A DNA stretch of 64,000 nt, taken from NCBI GenBank assembly GCA_963763855.1, contig CAVXPU010000005.1, forward strand, positions 1,612,001 through 1,676,000, given 5' to 3'. The stretch comes from JAIBCC01 sp963763855. Its GTDB lineage: Bacteria; Acidobacteriota; Blastocatellia; Pyrinomonadales; Pyrinomonadaceae. The position numbers and the translations under genes are program-made. Below the pieces are notes generated by a model. The model made no database searches. It was not told the origin of the DNA and saw only the letters and a list, made by a program, of their open reading frames with translations. This document shows positions 52,381 through 61,633 of the stretch, in pieces; the first letter of the stretch is position 1; the number at the start of each line of letters is the position of its first letter.

Positions 52381-52914
52381 TTAGTGCATTTCGTTTGTGT
52401 ACAAATTTCTCCCATTTGGTTGCCATCGGCGAACCTTTGAATGGTCTGGCGAAGCATTTAAGAGTTCCTGAATTGATAGATTCAATCCCGGATGAATAAC
52501 GTGTGGAGCAATCTCCGCAAGCGGAACTAAAACAAAATTTCGTAAATGTAATTTTGGATGCGGCAAAGTAACGAGTTCGGTTTGTTGCTGTAAATCTCCA
52601 AATAAAAGAAGATCAAGATCAAGCGTGCGTGGTGCATTGGCAACTGTACGTTGTCTTCCAAGCAGATATTCGATCCGCAACATTCTTGCCATCATTTGCG
52701 AAGGAGAAATACTTTTTACATGGATTTCAGCCACCATATTTAGGTAGTCATCATGGCTTTCAACGCCTACGGGTTCCGTTTCATAGACACCCGAAAGACG
52801 ATGAACGATAAAGCTTGCTTCGGTTAAGCCGCGAACAGCTAACAGCAAATTACCTGCTCTATCTCCCAGATTTGATCCGAGTGAGACAAAAGTTGTCGTA
52901 AATTCGTTTTCCAC
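52381..52914 (-). CDS. folK: 6-hydroxymethyl-7,8-dihydropterin pyrophosphokinase
   Basis: FolK adds pyrophosphate to the pterin in folate synthesis. The N-terminus VSLGSNLGDR and the signature RTLDLDLLLFGD are present, along with HPKLHLRNFVLVPLAEIAP. 177 aa is slightly longer than the E. coli enzyme. It is not linked to folP (28 kb) or pabB (33 kb). Confidence 0.95.
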   Translation of the reverse strand: MENEFTTTFVSLGSNLGDRAGNLLLAVRGLTEASFIVHRLSGVYETEPVGVESHDDYLNMVAEIHVKSISPSQMMARMLRIEYLLGRQRTVANAPRTLDLDLLLFGDLQQQTELVTLPHPKLHLRNFVLVPLAEIAPHVIHPGLNLSIQELLNASPDHSKVRRWQPNGRNLYTNEMH

Positions 52915-53426
52915 TTTTATGTGTTTTGTAGAAAAATCCTTATTTTGCGTTTGTGATTAAAATTCCTGTCGATTATTCAATAAATTTCACATGGAGTCAA
53001 TTTGATTGTAAAGTGACGCTGCTGTCTTTCATTTGGTGGGTTGTATTTCGAACTCGGCTAAATTTATAAATATTTAGAGCAGTTTTACCAGCAAATAAGT
53101 TTCAATGTGTAATAAAAAGCCGAAATTGCTATATTTACTGCGTATTGTCTTGACATTCAAGCACTTCGGCGTGTAAATTCTAGACTTAATCTAGTCATTC
53201 TAGCATTCGTAGGAATTATATTAGCAAATGTCTTTTCTCTTTTTTCACGAAATATTTACAACAAAACTTTGTTTGGATAATTGTGTTTTTGGTAATGGTT
53301 TTTTAAAATGCGTGAAACATCAATCCGCTGAGTTGTTTTCACAGACGAGAGATTAAATAAGGCGGAAAAATATTAAGTAACTATATTAAAGTAGCAACAT
53401 TTTGAAGGGGTTTTAACAAAATTTTC
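52915..53426. other. Long intergenic region upstream of rpsA
   Basis: These 512 bases between divergent genes hold no gene. They contain the rpsA promoter candidate at 53150-53179 and a 250-base leader up to the rpsA start, with AT-rich stretches. Long S1 leaders often carry autoregulatory RNA elements. No clear hairpin with a T-run is seen. Confidence 0.5.
53150..53179 (+). promoter_or_regulatory. Promoter candidate of rpsA
   Basis: TTGACA (53150-53155) and TAAATT (53174-53179) are 18 bases apart: a perfect -35 with a weaker -10. It would give a leader of about 240 bases. Confidence 0.55.
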
Positions 53427-55439
53427 ATGTCAAACGAGGTTATTACAGAAGCTGAAGAAACGGAAGCGACTTCAGTTACGGAAGAAACGGTATCAGCAGA
53501 TTCAACGGAATCAGTTGATGAAGAACAAGGTTCAACAGAAATGGACTTTGGTGCAATTCTTGAGCAATTTGAGCAAGAGCAAAAGACATTTAGCTCAGGT
53601 GAATTGGTTCAAGGAAAGGTTGTTGGTGTATCAGAACGCGGTATTTTAGTCGATTTCGGCTACAAATCCGAAGGCATTGTCGCTAAAGAAGAATTTACTT
53701 CGGCTGACGGTGAAATTACCGTGAAAGCGGGCGATGAACTGGAAGTAATTATCAGAAGCATGGATTCTAGCGATAATGCTCCTATTCTTTCATTTCTTGA
53801 CGCTATACGACGAAAATCATGGGCTGATATTGAAGAAGCATTCAAAGAAGGCTTACCAATTGTCGGCAAGGTGGTTGAAAAAACCAAAGGCGGATTGAAA
53901 GTTGAAATCGGCGGAATCGAAGCATTTTTACCCGGATCACAAGTTGATTCGCGTCCGATTCGAAATCTTGATCCATATGTTGGTCAAGACATTGAAACCA
54001 AAGTAATTAAGTTTTCTCGCAAACGTAATAACATTGTGCTTTCGAGAAAGATTATGACAGACGAAGTGGTTAATGCTCAAAAAGCTGAAACTCTGGCTCA
54101 TCTTGAAGAAGGTTTTATTGTCGAAGGAAAGGTAAAAAGCCTTACTGAATATGGTGCATTCGTTGATTTGGGCGGCATTGACGGACTTCTCCACGTAACC
54201 GATATGTCTTGGGGCAGATTGCAAAATCCGAACCAAATTTTCAAGATTAATGATTCTGCACAAGTAAAAGTATTGAAGCTGGATCGCGAAAGAGAAAAAG
54301 TTTCGCTCGGATTTAAGCAGCTATTGCCGGATCCATGGTCAACTGTACCGGAAGTTTATCCGATTGGATCGAAACAAAAAGGCAGAGTTTCCACTGTAAC
54401 CGATTATGGTTCGTTTATTGAATTAGAATCAGGCGTAGAAGGGTTGGTTCACGTGTCCGAGATGTCTTGGTCAAAACGTGCAAAACATCCGAAAAATTTA
54501 GTTAATGTTGGTGATGAAGTAGATGTTCAAGTCCTCGGAATTGATACACATGATCGCCGCATCAGTTTGGGAATGAAACAATTGCTGGAAAACCCTTGGG
54601 ATTCTATCAGTTCTCGTTACCAAGTTGGCAGTAAAGTACAAGGCAGAGTCAGAAATTTAACTGACTTTGGGGCGTTCATCGAAGTTGAAGACGGCGTCGA
54701 TGGATTGGTTCACGTTTCGGATATTTCTTGGTCGAAAAAAATAAAACATCCGAAAGATGCTTTGAAAAAAGGTCAGGAAGTTGAAGCAGTTGTTACCAGT
54801 ATTGATACGGGCGGTCGAAGACTTTCTTTGTCAATTAAGGAACTAACACCTAGCGTTTGGGATGGCTTTATGGCTACCCACAAAACGGGAGATGTTATTA
54901 AAGGTAAGATTTCACGTTTTACCAATTTTGGTGTTTTTGTTGAATTGGGTGATGAACTCGAAGGTTTGTGCCATATCTCGGAACTTTCAGATGAAAGAGT
55001 TGAAAGAGCCGAGCAAGTAGTTAGTCTCGGTCAGGAAATGGACTTCAAAATACTGCGAATTGAAACGGATGTTCAAAAAATCGGACTTTCCGCACGAGCT
55101 GTTGGCAGAGAAGATGAACCTGAAATTGACACAAAAGTCTATTCAACAGTAGCCAAAGGTGGAATGGCTTCCTTAGCCGAGCTTGCTAATCTTAAATTCG
55201 GAAAAGATCCCGAACCTGAAGAGGAAGTAAAGGAAGAAATTAAGGAAGAGAAAAAGTCGAAAAAAGCTAAAGCTGAAAAAGTCGAAACAGAACCAGCAGT
55301 TGAAGAAACCGATACTAAAGTAATAAGCGAAGAAAAAGCTGAAGAGGTTGCAGAGGCAACGACGGAGGCTGAAGTAGTTGTGGAAACCGAAGCGGAAGTT
55401 AGTGAAAACGAGACTGCCGTTGAAGAAGAAGCAAAGTAA
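53427..55439 (+). CDS. rpsA: 30S ribosomal protein S1
   Basis: S1 feeds mRNA to the 30S subunit. The 670-aa protein has six S1 RNA-binding domains at about residues 50-120, 138-205, 222-292, 309-380, 396-467 and 483-553, with phrases such as GAFVDLGGIDGLLHVTDMSW and GAFIEVEDGVDGLVHVSDISW. The C-terminal 100 residues are a repetitive Glu/Lys/Val-rich tail that is not part of the fold. The acidic N-terminal 45 residues are also low complexity. The HU gene follows 56 bases later. Confidence 0.95.
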   Translation: MSNEVITEAEETEATSVTEETVSADSTESVDEEQGSTEMDFGAILEQFEQEQKTFSSGELVQGKVVGVSERGILVDFGYKSEGIVAKEEFTSADGEITVKAGDELEVIIRSMDSSDNAPILSFLDAIRRKSWADIEEAFKEGLPIVGKVVEKTKGGLKVEIGGIEAFLPGSQVDSRPIRNLDPYVGQDIETKVIKFSRKRNNIVLSRKIMTDEVVNAQKAETLAHLEEGFIVEGKVKSLTEYGAFVDLGGIDGLLHVTDMSWGRLQNPNQIFKINDSAQVKVLKLDREREKVSLGFKQLLPDPWSTVPEVYPIGSKQKGRVSTVTDYGSFIELESGVEGLVHVSEMSWSKRAKHPKNLVNVGDEVDVQVLGIDTHDRRISLGMKQLLENPWDSISSRYQVGSKVQGRVRNLTDFGAFIEVEDGVDGLVHVSDISWSKKIKHPKDALKKGQEVEAVVTSIDTGGRRLSLSIKELTPSVWDGFMATHKTGDVIKGKISRFTNFGVFVELGDELEGLCHISELSDERVERAEQVVSLGQEMDFKILRIETDVQKIGLSARAVGREDEPEIDTKVYSTVAKGGMASLAELANLKFGKDPEPEEEVKEEIKEEKKSKKAKAEKVETEPAVEETDTKVISEEKAEEVAEATTEAEVVVETEAEVSENETAVEEEAK

Positions 55440-55495
55440 TTTCTTAAGTTAAGTTTTTGTAATTTAATATATAGGGTCCTGAGAGGTTAATAAAT

Positions 55496-55777
55496 ATGAC
55501 TAAAGCAGACTTAGTAGAACAAGTTGCCAATGAAGCAGAAATGACAAAGAAAGATGCGGAACAATTGGTTGAAATTATTTTTGACAGCATTGTTGGAGCA
55601 TTAAACAAAGGTGATAAAATTGAACTTCGTGGTTTTGGAAGTTTTAGAGTACGCCAGCGTGATTCGCGTAAAGGGCGTAATCCCAAAACCGGCGAAGCAG
55701 TAAACATCCCGGCGAAAAAAGTGGCTTATTTCAAACCTGGTAAAGAATTGAAAGAAGTTATCAACAAAGGCAAGTAA
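55496..55777 (+). CDS. DNA-binding protein HU
   Basis: A 93-aa histone-like dimer that bends and compacts DNA. The helical N-terminus (MTKADLVEQVANEAEMTKKDAEQLV) and the DNA-binding arm with GRNPKTGEAVNIPAKKVAYFKPGKELK are typical HU family features. GAGAGG precedes the ATG. It is part of the rpsA-HU-HIT forward cluster. Confidence 0.95.
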   Translation: MTKADLVEQVANEAEMTKKDAEQLVEIIFDSIVGALNKGDKIELRGFGSFRVRQRDSRKGRNPKTGEAVNIPAKKVAYFKPGKELKEVINKGK

Positions 55778-55803
55778 ATCTAGCGAAGTAGAGGGAAACT
55801 GCC

Positions 55804-56298
55804 GTGGATGTGTTGTGGAGTCCTTGGCGATACGACTACATCAAGGGCGGAGAAGAGAAAAATCGCGACGCCATTAATGATTGTGTATTCTGCTCAATCT
55901 TAGAAAACTCGGTAAACGATGAGGAATCATTTATTCTTCATCGTGCCGGGTTTAATTTTGTTATTCTCAACATTTATCCTTACACCAGCGGACATTTAAT
56001 GATTATTCCATATAGTCACACAGCAGAAATTTTTGAATTACCGAAAAAAGCATCTGATGAAATGATGGATCTGACGAAGATATGTCAGAAAGCTATCAAG
56101 GAAGTTTATGAACCAAATGGAATAAATTTGGGAATGAATTTGGGCAAGGCGGCAGGTGCTGGTGTCGCGGATCATTTACATCTGCATATTCTTCCGCGTT
56201 GGATTGGTGACGTGAATTTCATGACTGCAATTGGTCAAACCAGAACAATCCCCGAAGATTTAAAGACAACGTTCTTAAAACTCAAATCTAAATTTTAA
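55804..56298 (+). CDS. HIT-family hydrolase
   Basis: A 164-aa protein with the histidine triad HLHLHILPR at about residues 121-129, which hydrolyses nucleoside phosphate bonds such as in Ap4A or AMP-lysine. The N-terminus LWSPWRYDYIKG is that of the Ap4A-phosphorylase-like subgroup. The start codon is GTG at 55804, chosen for the AGAGGG ribosome site ten bases upstream and because conservation begins there. It is only 26 bases after the HU gene. Confidence 0.9.
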   Translation: MDVLWSPWRYDYIKGGEEKNRDAINDCVFCSILENSVNDEESFILHRAGFNFVILNIYPYTSGHLMIIPYSHTAEIFELPKKASDEMMDLTKICQKAIKEVYEPNGINLGMNLGKAAGAGVADHLHLHILPRWIGDVNFMTAIGQTRTIPEDLKTTFLKLKSKF

Positions 56299-56304
56299 TC
56301 AAAA

Positions 56305-58752
56305 TTATTTGCTGCTTTGAGCGTCAGCTTTACTATTCGCCCGTCGTGAGCGGTTAATTGCCTCATCTTCGATCTCGCCACCTTTGCTCAATGGAATATC
56401 TTCCGGATTAGAATACTTTATTCCGCGTTCCTCGCTATCTAGCAATTCATTTGGAATGACAATTTTTTGTTGCGAATTTGGCGGGATGAATCCCGGATAA
56501 TCTACTCTTGAATGATAAATTGCCACCAAAGATCTAATCATTGCTTCACGAATCAAGGTTAATTCACGCAACGTCAAATCACACTCATCGAGCTGATCGT
56601 CACTTAAAATCGCGTCGATTATTTTAGTTACGATATAGCGAATGTTTTCGGGAGTTGGTTCTTGCAAAGCCCTGGCAGCCGCCTCGCAACTATCGGCAAT
56701 CATCATAATGGCAGCTTCTTTAAACTGAGGTTTTGGACCAGGGTAACGAAAATCTTGTTCGTCAATCTCGACGGTTTCATTCGCTTCGGCTTGAGCTTTA
56801 CGCAGGAAAAAATGCAGAGTACGTGTGCCGTGATGTTGTGGGATAAAATCAATAATCCGTTGAGGCAAACCTATTTCCTTGCCAAGTTTAATGCCGTAAG
56901 TCACATGACTGATGATGATTTTAGCCGATTGAACAGGTTTCAACTTGTCGTGTGGATTCTTCCCGAGTTGGTTTTCAACAAAATGCTCCGGTGCTGCAGT
57001 TTTGCCGATATCATGATATAAAGCACCAATTCTCGCCAGAAGTCCATTTGCACCAACTGCCCGACAGGCTTCCTCTGTCAATTGTCCGACGGCGTGAGAA
57101 TGTTGATTAGTTCCCGGAGCTCTTAATGCAAGCTGACCTAAAATCGGCAAATCTGCATTCGAAAGTTCGAGCAATTTCACGTCGGTTAATATTCCAAAAA
57201 GTGACTCACAAATCGGTAGAAATACTGCCGTAACTGCCGAAGTTATCAGACCGCCAAGTAAACCGCAGCCAATTGCGAGTAAAATAGTGTTAAGAATGAA
57301 AGGCTGCTGCGTGTAGGCAATCAAAGCGATTGTTGTCAAAATATTGACCAAGCCAATAAGTAAACCTGCTGTGGTAACGGATTGACGACTTCTATAATGT
57401 CCGATTCCATAAACGGCAACTGCAGAAGAAATCGTAGAATAAATAATAAATTCGAGTCCTTTGGTGGCTAGCATTCCTCCTAAAAATGACGCAAACAAGC
57501 CTGCAAATAGTGCAGTTCTTCTATCAGCCAATAACGTGATAAGCAGACTTGAGAATGCAAATGGGATAGCGAAACTCCAAATTGCTGAATCTGTAAACGG
57601 CGGTCTTAGATTCTGAGCCGCTGTAAAATCAGCCAGCAAAAATCCCGCATTGAGCAGCAACATTTGAATAATAATGACAAAGCCAAACAAGGCGAAGGTT
57701 AATTCCGGCGACAACGTTAGCCGTAGAACCAAGCCGCGTTGTTCAATATATTTCCATGCGATCCAATAAAATGCACCGATTAAAAGCAATAAACCTATAA
57801 AGCGATTCAACTGCCGGGTTGAAGAGGAATATATTTGAATTGCATTAATTTGAGATAAAATATTGGGAGTTACAGTGTCACCGCTTCTGGCAACGATTTG
57901 ACCGCGTTTCAAATTAATGGAAACAGGCTGAATGCTTTGAGCGGCAGCTTCACGAGCCATATTGGTAGCAACGCTGTCAAATGTTACGCTGGCTTGAACA
58001 AATGTCTCAAGAGCTTTGTTAAAAGCTTCGATCTCTTTGGGCGAAAAGGTTTTTATTTCAGTCAACCGCTCAAATAATTTCCGTCTGGCTGAAGAAAGTG
58101 GTGTCATCGAACTTTCCGGCAGAGAGGCAATGGATTGCTGATTAGGCTTTTGTCTGTCAAGTAAAGTTATTTCGTTTTGAAAATATTGCTTGTCGGCATC
58201 ATCGTAAATAGAACCTTCTGCACTTTCCTTCAATGCACGAATAACGGCATCAATTTCATTTGGCGTAAAACGTCGTGCAGAGAGTATTTTTTCAACCTCA
58301 ATGCCGCCGGTTCCTGTCCATTGAGTATCGTCAGTTTTGCTGTTCGATTTTACGTTTGAATTAGAATTTGGACTTACTTTTGTAAGTTTTTCCCACGAAA
58401 TACGGAAACTTTGAACGGCTTGCTCAGCCCGATTTGATTCAAAAGTGAAAATTGGACGAATCGCTTCGCGGGATGATTGCTTGATTGCCTCAGTTTCTTC
58501 AGTATTTACTACCGAAATATCAGCTGGCGAAACAATGCTCTGACGCATGATTTCGCCCTCTTTGTAGGTTTCGTTGAAAGCCTGTCGAAAAGGACTTTGC
58601 AGCAATAATGTGGTTAAAACTGTCAAAACCACAAAACCAATCCAGAATTTTTGAGTATCCGAAAGCTTTTTAAAAGGACGGGACAAAATACTCACGATTT
58701 TGTTTCGGGTCTTTGAAAATGGCGGTGCCAGATTTGGGATTCGATTACTCAT
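56305..58752 (-). CDS. 7TM-HD domain phosphodiesterase (PgpH-like)
   Basis: The 815-aa membrane protein has an N-terminal membrane anchor, a large extracytoplasmic 7TMR-HDED region (about residues 60-300), seven hydrophobic helices (about 310-510), and a C-terminal HD domain. The HD-domain metal residues lie in GTNQHSHAVGQL and ALYHDIGKTAAPEHFVENQ, followed by ISHVTYGIKL and PQHHGTRTLHFF. This layout matches PgpH, a c-di-AMP phosphodiesterase. The ligand is inferred from that family. It is 20 bases downstream of hflX on the same strand. Confidence 0.9.
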   Translation of the reverse strand: MSNRIPNLAPPFSKTRNKIVSILSRPFKKLSDTQKFWIGFVVLTVLTTLLLQSPFRQAFNETYKEGEIMRQSIVSPADISVVNTEETEAIKQSSREAIRPIFTFESNRAEQAVQSFRISWEKLTKVSPNSNSNVKSNSKTDDTQWTGTGGIEVEKILSARRFTPNEIDAVIRALKESAEGSIYDDADKQYFQNEITLLDRQKPNQQSIASLPESSMTPLSSARRKLFERLTEIKTFSPKEIEAFNKALETFVQASVTFDSVATNMAREAAAQSIQPVSINLKRGQIVARSGDTVTPNILSQINAIQIYSSSTRQLNRFIGLLLLIGAFYWIAWKYIEQRGLVLRLTLSPELTFALFGFVIIIQMLLLNAGFLLADFTAAQNLRPPFTDSAIWSFAIPFAFSSLLITLLADRRTALFAGLFASFLGGMLATKGLEFIIYSTISSAVAVYGIGHYRSRQSVTTAGLLIGLVNILTTIALIAYTQQPFILNTILLAIGCGLLGGLITSAVTAVFLPICESLFGILTDVKLLELSNADLPILGQLALRAPGTNQHSHAVGQLTEEACRAVGANGLLARIGALYHDIGKTAAPEHFVENQLGKNPHDKLKPVQSAKIIISHVTYGIKLGKEIGLPQRIIDFIPQHHGTRTLHFFLRKAQAEANETVEIDEQDFRYPGPKPQFKEAAIMMIADSCEAAARALQEPTPENIRYIVTKIIDAILSDDQLDECDLTLRELTLIREAMIRSLVAIYHSRVDYPGFIPPNSQQKIVIPNELLDSEERGIKYSNPEDIPLSKGGEIEDEAINRSRRANSKADAQSSK

Positions 58753-58772
58753 TCAGATTAGAAAAACTAACA

Positions 58773-60491
58773 TTAGTTGGTGCTTCCGACAGCCAACTTT
58801 GAATCAACAAACGACGTCAGGTCTTTTGCCAACTTCTCTCCAATTTTCTCAAATAATGGACTCAAACTTTTTGATTGAAGTGCTGAAATTGCCACGCAAT
58901 CACTATCTTTGTCAAGCGAGATTTGCCGGATTAATGCTTCTAAAGAAACTTCGTCGAGCAAATCTGCTTTATTTAGAACAATTAGACGCGGAATTTCACT
59001 TAATTTTAATTCGCTTAAAATTTTCTCAACCGACTCTATATGTGCCAGACATTGCTCGCTGAAAGCATCTACAACGTGGATTAATAAATTACTGTCGCTG
59101 ATTTCTTCAAGCGTTGCCCGAAATGCAGCAACTAAATCATCCGGTAAATCGCGAATGAATCCCACCGTATCATTTATAATAACTTCCTGCTCAATTGGTA
59201 AACGCAATCTTCGCGATGTTGGGTCAAGAGTGGCAAACATCTTACTCTCCGTATAGACTTTGCTGTTGGTTAAAGTGTTGAGCAGAGTAGATTTACCTGC
59301 GTTAGTATAACCAACCAAAGATATAATTGGAAGGCTTTTCTGCAACCTTTTTTTGCGTCTTTCTTGCCGTTGACGGCTTAAATTATCAATTTCTTTTTCC
59401 AGACGATTGATTTTATCGCGTACCCGGCGGCGATCTGTCTCAAGTTTTGTTTCGCCCGGTCCGCGTCCGCCGATTCCGCCCGCCAATCTGGAAAATGCGG
59501 AATCTTGTCCCATTACCAAACGCGGCAAAATATACTTCAATTGAGCGAGTTCGACTTGTATTTTACCTTCACGTGATTGTGCTCTTTGAGCAAATATGTC
59601 GAGAATTAATTGTGGACGGTCAATAACTTTGAGCTCAGTAGCTTGAGAAAGCGAACGAACCTGAGTTGGCGAGAGAGCAGTGTCAAAAACGATTAAGTCG
59701 GCTCCAAGCCGCATTGCACGTATTAAAAGTTCATCAAGCTTGCCTTTTCCCAAAACTGTTCGGCGGTCAATTTCCTGACGACGCTGGATGATTTTATCCA
59801 AAAGAATAACGTCTGCCGAAAGAGCTAATTCCTCAAGTTCTGCCATGGATTCTTCAGCTTCTGAAAGGTATCCGGTTGTAACGCTGACCAAAATAACGCG
59901 GTCACGATTCGTTTTTCTGGTTCGTGCCGTTTGCCGGTTGCGTGCCATCTCTTCTTCGAGAGAATTTATAAGCTCAGCAAAATCAATATCGAGTCGAGAA
60001 GGGATTTGTGGAGTTAGAAATTGATAAGGCAATGTCTGAGATTCTTCTTCGAGCTGTTCCGAAGTAGTTGGCAAAAGATGGGCAGAATGGACTAGGTTTG
60101 GCAGTCCCGTTTTGTTATCTACTTCGATAACAGCCATTAAATCCAAACGTAATAGTGCCAAATCAGTTAAGTCGTCTTGAGTTAATTTGTTGTTTAAAAG
60201 TTGAGTGTGAATACATCGTAGTCCTCGAAAACGATCTTGAGCTACGCGGACACGTTTGAAATCAGGCATCCAAATGCGTTTGGAATCTCCAACCATAACG
60301 TACTCAATTTGCCCTTTTCGATTTACCAAAACGCCAATAAGTCTCCCGGTTTCATGAGATAATTCAGACATTTGGCGAGCCAATTCCGCTGAAACGATTT
60401 CGTCTTGGGCAATCCTCCGAGTGAAAAGTTTCTCAATTTTCCGAAGTTGATTATGTTTTAAGCCCTGAGTATAGCCTTGAACAGTGCTGAT
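58773..60491 (-). CDS. hflX: GTPase HflX, apparently starting at an ATC codon
   Basis: HflX is a GTPase that splits stalled or heat-damaged ribosomes. The HflX N-domain is followed by the G domain with GYTNAGKSTL (G1), DTVGFIRDLP (G3) and NKADLLDE (G4). The earliest usual start in this frame is TTG 60383. The same frame continues upstream for 36 codons with HflX-like sequence (GLKHNQLRKIEKLFTRR, then IAQDEIVSAELARQ). It contains no ATG, GTG or TTG until a TAG just before. ATC at 60491-60489 sits 8 bases after GGAGGT, about where homologues have Met. An extended -10 (TGCTATAAT) lies about 32 bases upstream. The product would be 572 aa. Confidence 0.85.
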   Translation of the reverse strand: MSTVQGYTQGLKHNQLRKIEKLFTRRIAQDEIVSAELARQMSELSHETGRLIGVLVNRKGQIEYVMVGDSKRIWMPDFKRVRVAQDRFRGLRCIHTQLLNNKLTQDDLTDLALLRLDLMAVIEVDNKTGLPNLVHSAHLLPTTSEQLEEESQTLPYQFLTPQIPSRLDIDFAELINSLEEEMARNRQTARTRKTNRDRVILVSVTTGYLSEAEESMAELEELALSADVILLDKIIQRRQEIDRRTVLGKGKLDELLIRAMRLGADLIVFDTALSPTQVRSLSQATELKVIDRPQLILDIFAQRAQSREGKIQVELAQLKYILPRLVMGQDSAFSRLAGGIGGRGPGETKLETDRRRVRDKINRLEKEIDNLSRQRQERRKKRLQKSLPIISLVGYTNAGKSTLLNTLTNSKVYTESKMFATLDPTSRRLRLPIEQEVIINDTVGFIRDLPDDLVAAFRATLEEISDSNLLIHVVDAFSEQCLAHIESVEKILSELKLSEIPRLIVLNKADLLDEVSLEALIRQISLDKDSDCVAISALQSKSLSPLFEKIGEKLAKDLTSFVDSKLAVGSTN

Positions 60492-60522
60492 AAATCCCTA
60501 CCTCCAATCGCTTTATTAAGTG

Positions 60523-60531
60523 ATTATAGCA
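60523..60531 (-). promoter_or_regulatory. Extended -10 promoter of hflX
   Basis: On the minus strand TGCTATAAT is a perfect extended -10 element. No good -35 is present, which is acceptable for extended -10 promoters. The transcript would begin near 60516, just ahead of the GGAGGT ribosome site. Confidence 0.6.
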
Positions 60532-60595
60532 TAGAAAATCAGTCATTTGGCGTAAAGGAAAAAACATCGTAAGATTAGAGATTGAATTAAACAAG

Positions 60596-61618
60596 ATGAA
60601 TAAAGCAGGAAAAATATTATCGATCAGTCCTCAATATGCTCTCCCCGGCAGCGAGGTAATTATTGATTGCGAAGGGTTTGAGATTGGGTTTGAAAATGGC
60701 TACGGATGTTTCTTTGACGGTCAAAGAGCTAAAATTGTAGCGGCTTCTTCAAATCGTGTGATTGCTGTCGTTCCGGAAAATTTTGATACGTCAGAAGTTG
60801 AGATTTATTTGGAGAGCGGAGCAGATCGCAGCGAATCTGTAAATTTGATTGTTGCAAAAAAAATTGCCGAAGACCTGCATATCGTTGCTAATCCGGCTAT
60901 TGACCCAAAGGATGATTCAATCATTTTAACCCGCTCAGGTTCACGCGGGCAGTCTTTGCCAGTTACGCTTTTTCGTCTTGAGGCAGATGATTATTTGCAG
61001 GAAATGTCCACAGATATCCTTAATCCTACCGGAATAGTTTTCGATGATAAAGGACAACTTTTTGTCTCGAATCGTGCCAATGGAGAGATATTTCGGGTTA
61101 CAAATGATGAAGAGGCAATACCTTTTGCAAGTGGTTTAGGCATTCCTACGGGCATTGCTTTTGACAAAAAAGGCGTAATGTACGTTGGCGATAGACGTGG
61201 AACTATTTTCAGGTTGACCGATTTCGGCATTCCGGAAATTTTTGCCACGCTCGAACCTTCAGTTTCGGCATACCATATTGCTTTTGATAACTTTGGAAAT
61301 TTAATGGTTGCAGCCCCGGGTTTATCCAGCTTTGATTCGATCTATCTGGTTAATAAATTTGGTGAGGTTTCTAATTATTTTAGAGGTTTAGGCAGACCAC
61401 AAGGTTTGGCATTTGATAAAGACAACAACTTATACATTGCCGCCTGTTTACAGGGAAGACGAGGGATTATCAAGATTACACCGGAAAAAAACGCCGAGTT
61501 ATTTGTTGCAGGGATGAATGTTATAGGGCTTTGCCTGAGCAAAAAAGGTGAGATGATAGTTGCGACAAACGATTCAGTTTACCGGCTTCCGGTTGAAATT
61601 CAGGGAAATATTAATTAG
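60596..61618 (+). CDS. TIG/IPT-domain plus NHL/SMP-30-like propeller protein
   Basis: A 340-aa protein with an N-terminal immunoglobulin-like TIG domain (ISPQYALPGSEVIIDCEGF, about residues 9-85) and a C-terminal propeller with repeated NPTGIVFDDKGQLFVSNRANGEIFRV, IPTGIAFDKKGVMYVGDRRG and RPQGLAFDKDNNLYIAA blades, as in NHL or gluconolactonase-like proteins. There is no signal peptide. The stop codon TAG spans the left end of the IS: T and A belong to the target and G is the first IS base. Function unknown. Confidence 0.8.
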   Translation: MNKAGKILSISPQYALPGSEVIIDCEGFEIGFENGYGCFFDGQRAKIVAASSNRVIAVVPENFDTSEVEIYLESGADRSESVNLIVAKKIAEDLHIVANPAIDPKDDSIILTRSGSRGQSLPVTLFRLEADDYLQEMSTDILNPTGIVFDDKGQLFVSNRANGEIFRVTNDEEAIPFASGLGIPTGIAFDKKGVMYVGDRRGTIFRLTDFGIPEIFATLEPSVSAYHIAFDNFGNLMVAAPGLSSFDSIYLVNKFGEVSNYFRGLGRPQGLAFDKDNNLYIAACLQGRRGIIKITPEKNAELFVAGMNVIGLCLSKKGEMIVATNDSVYRLPVEIQGNIN

Positions 61619-61629
61619 TCGTTCCTTAA
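61618..61629 (+). repeat. Left terminal inverted repeat of the IS
   Basis: GTCGTTCCTTAA, an exact inverse of 63060-63071, with TA flanking it. Confidence 0.85.
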
Positions 61630-61633
61630 TAAA

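Noticed and set aside
53427..53590. Acidic N-terminus of S1 as a separate gene
   Set aside because: It is continuous in frame with the first S1 domain and has a single start at 53427.
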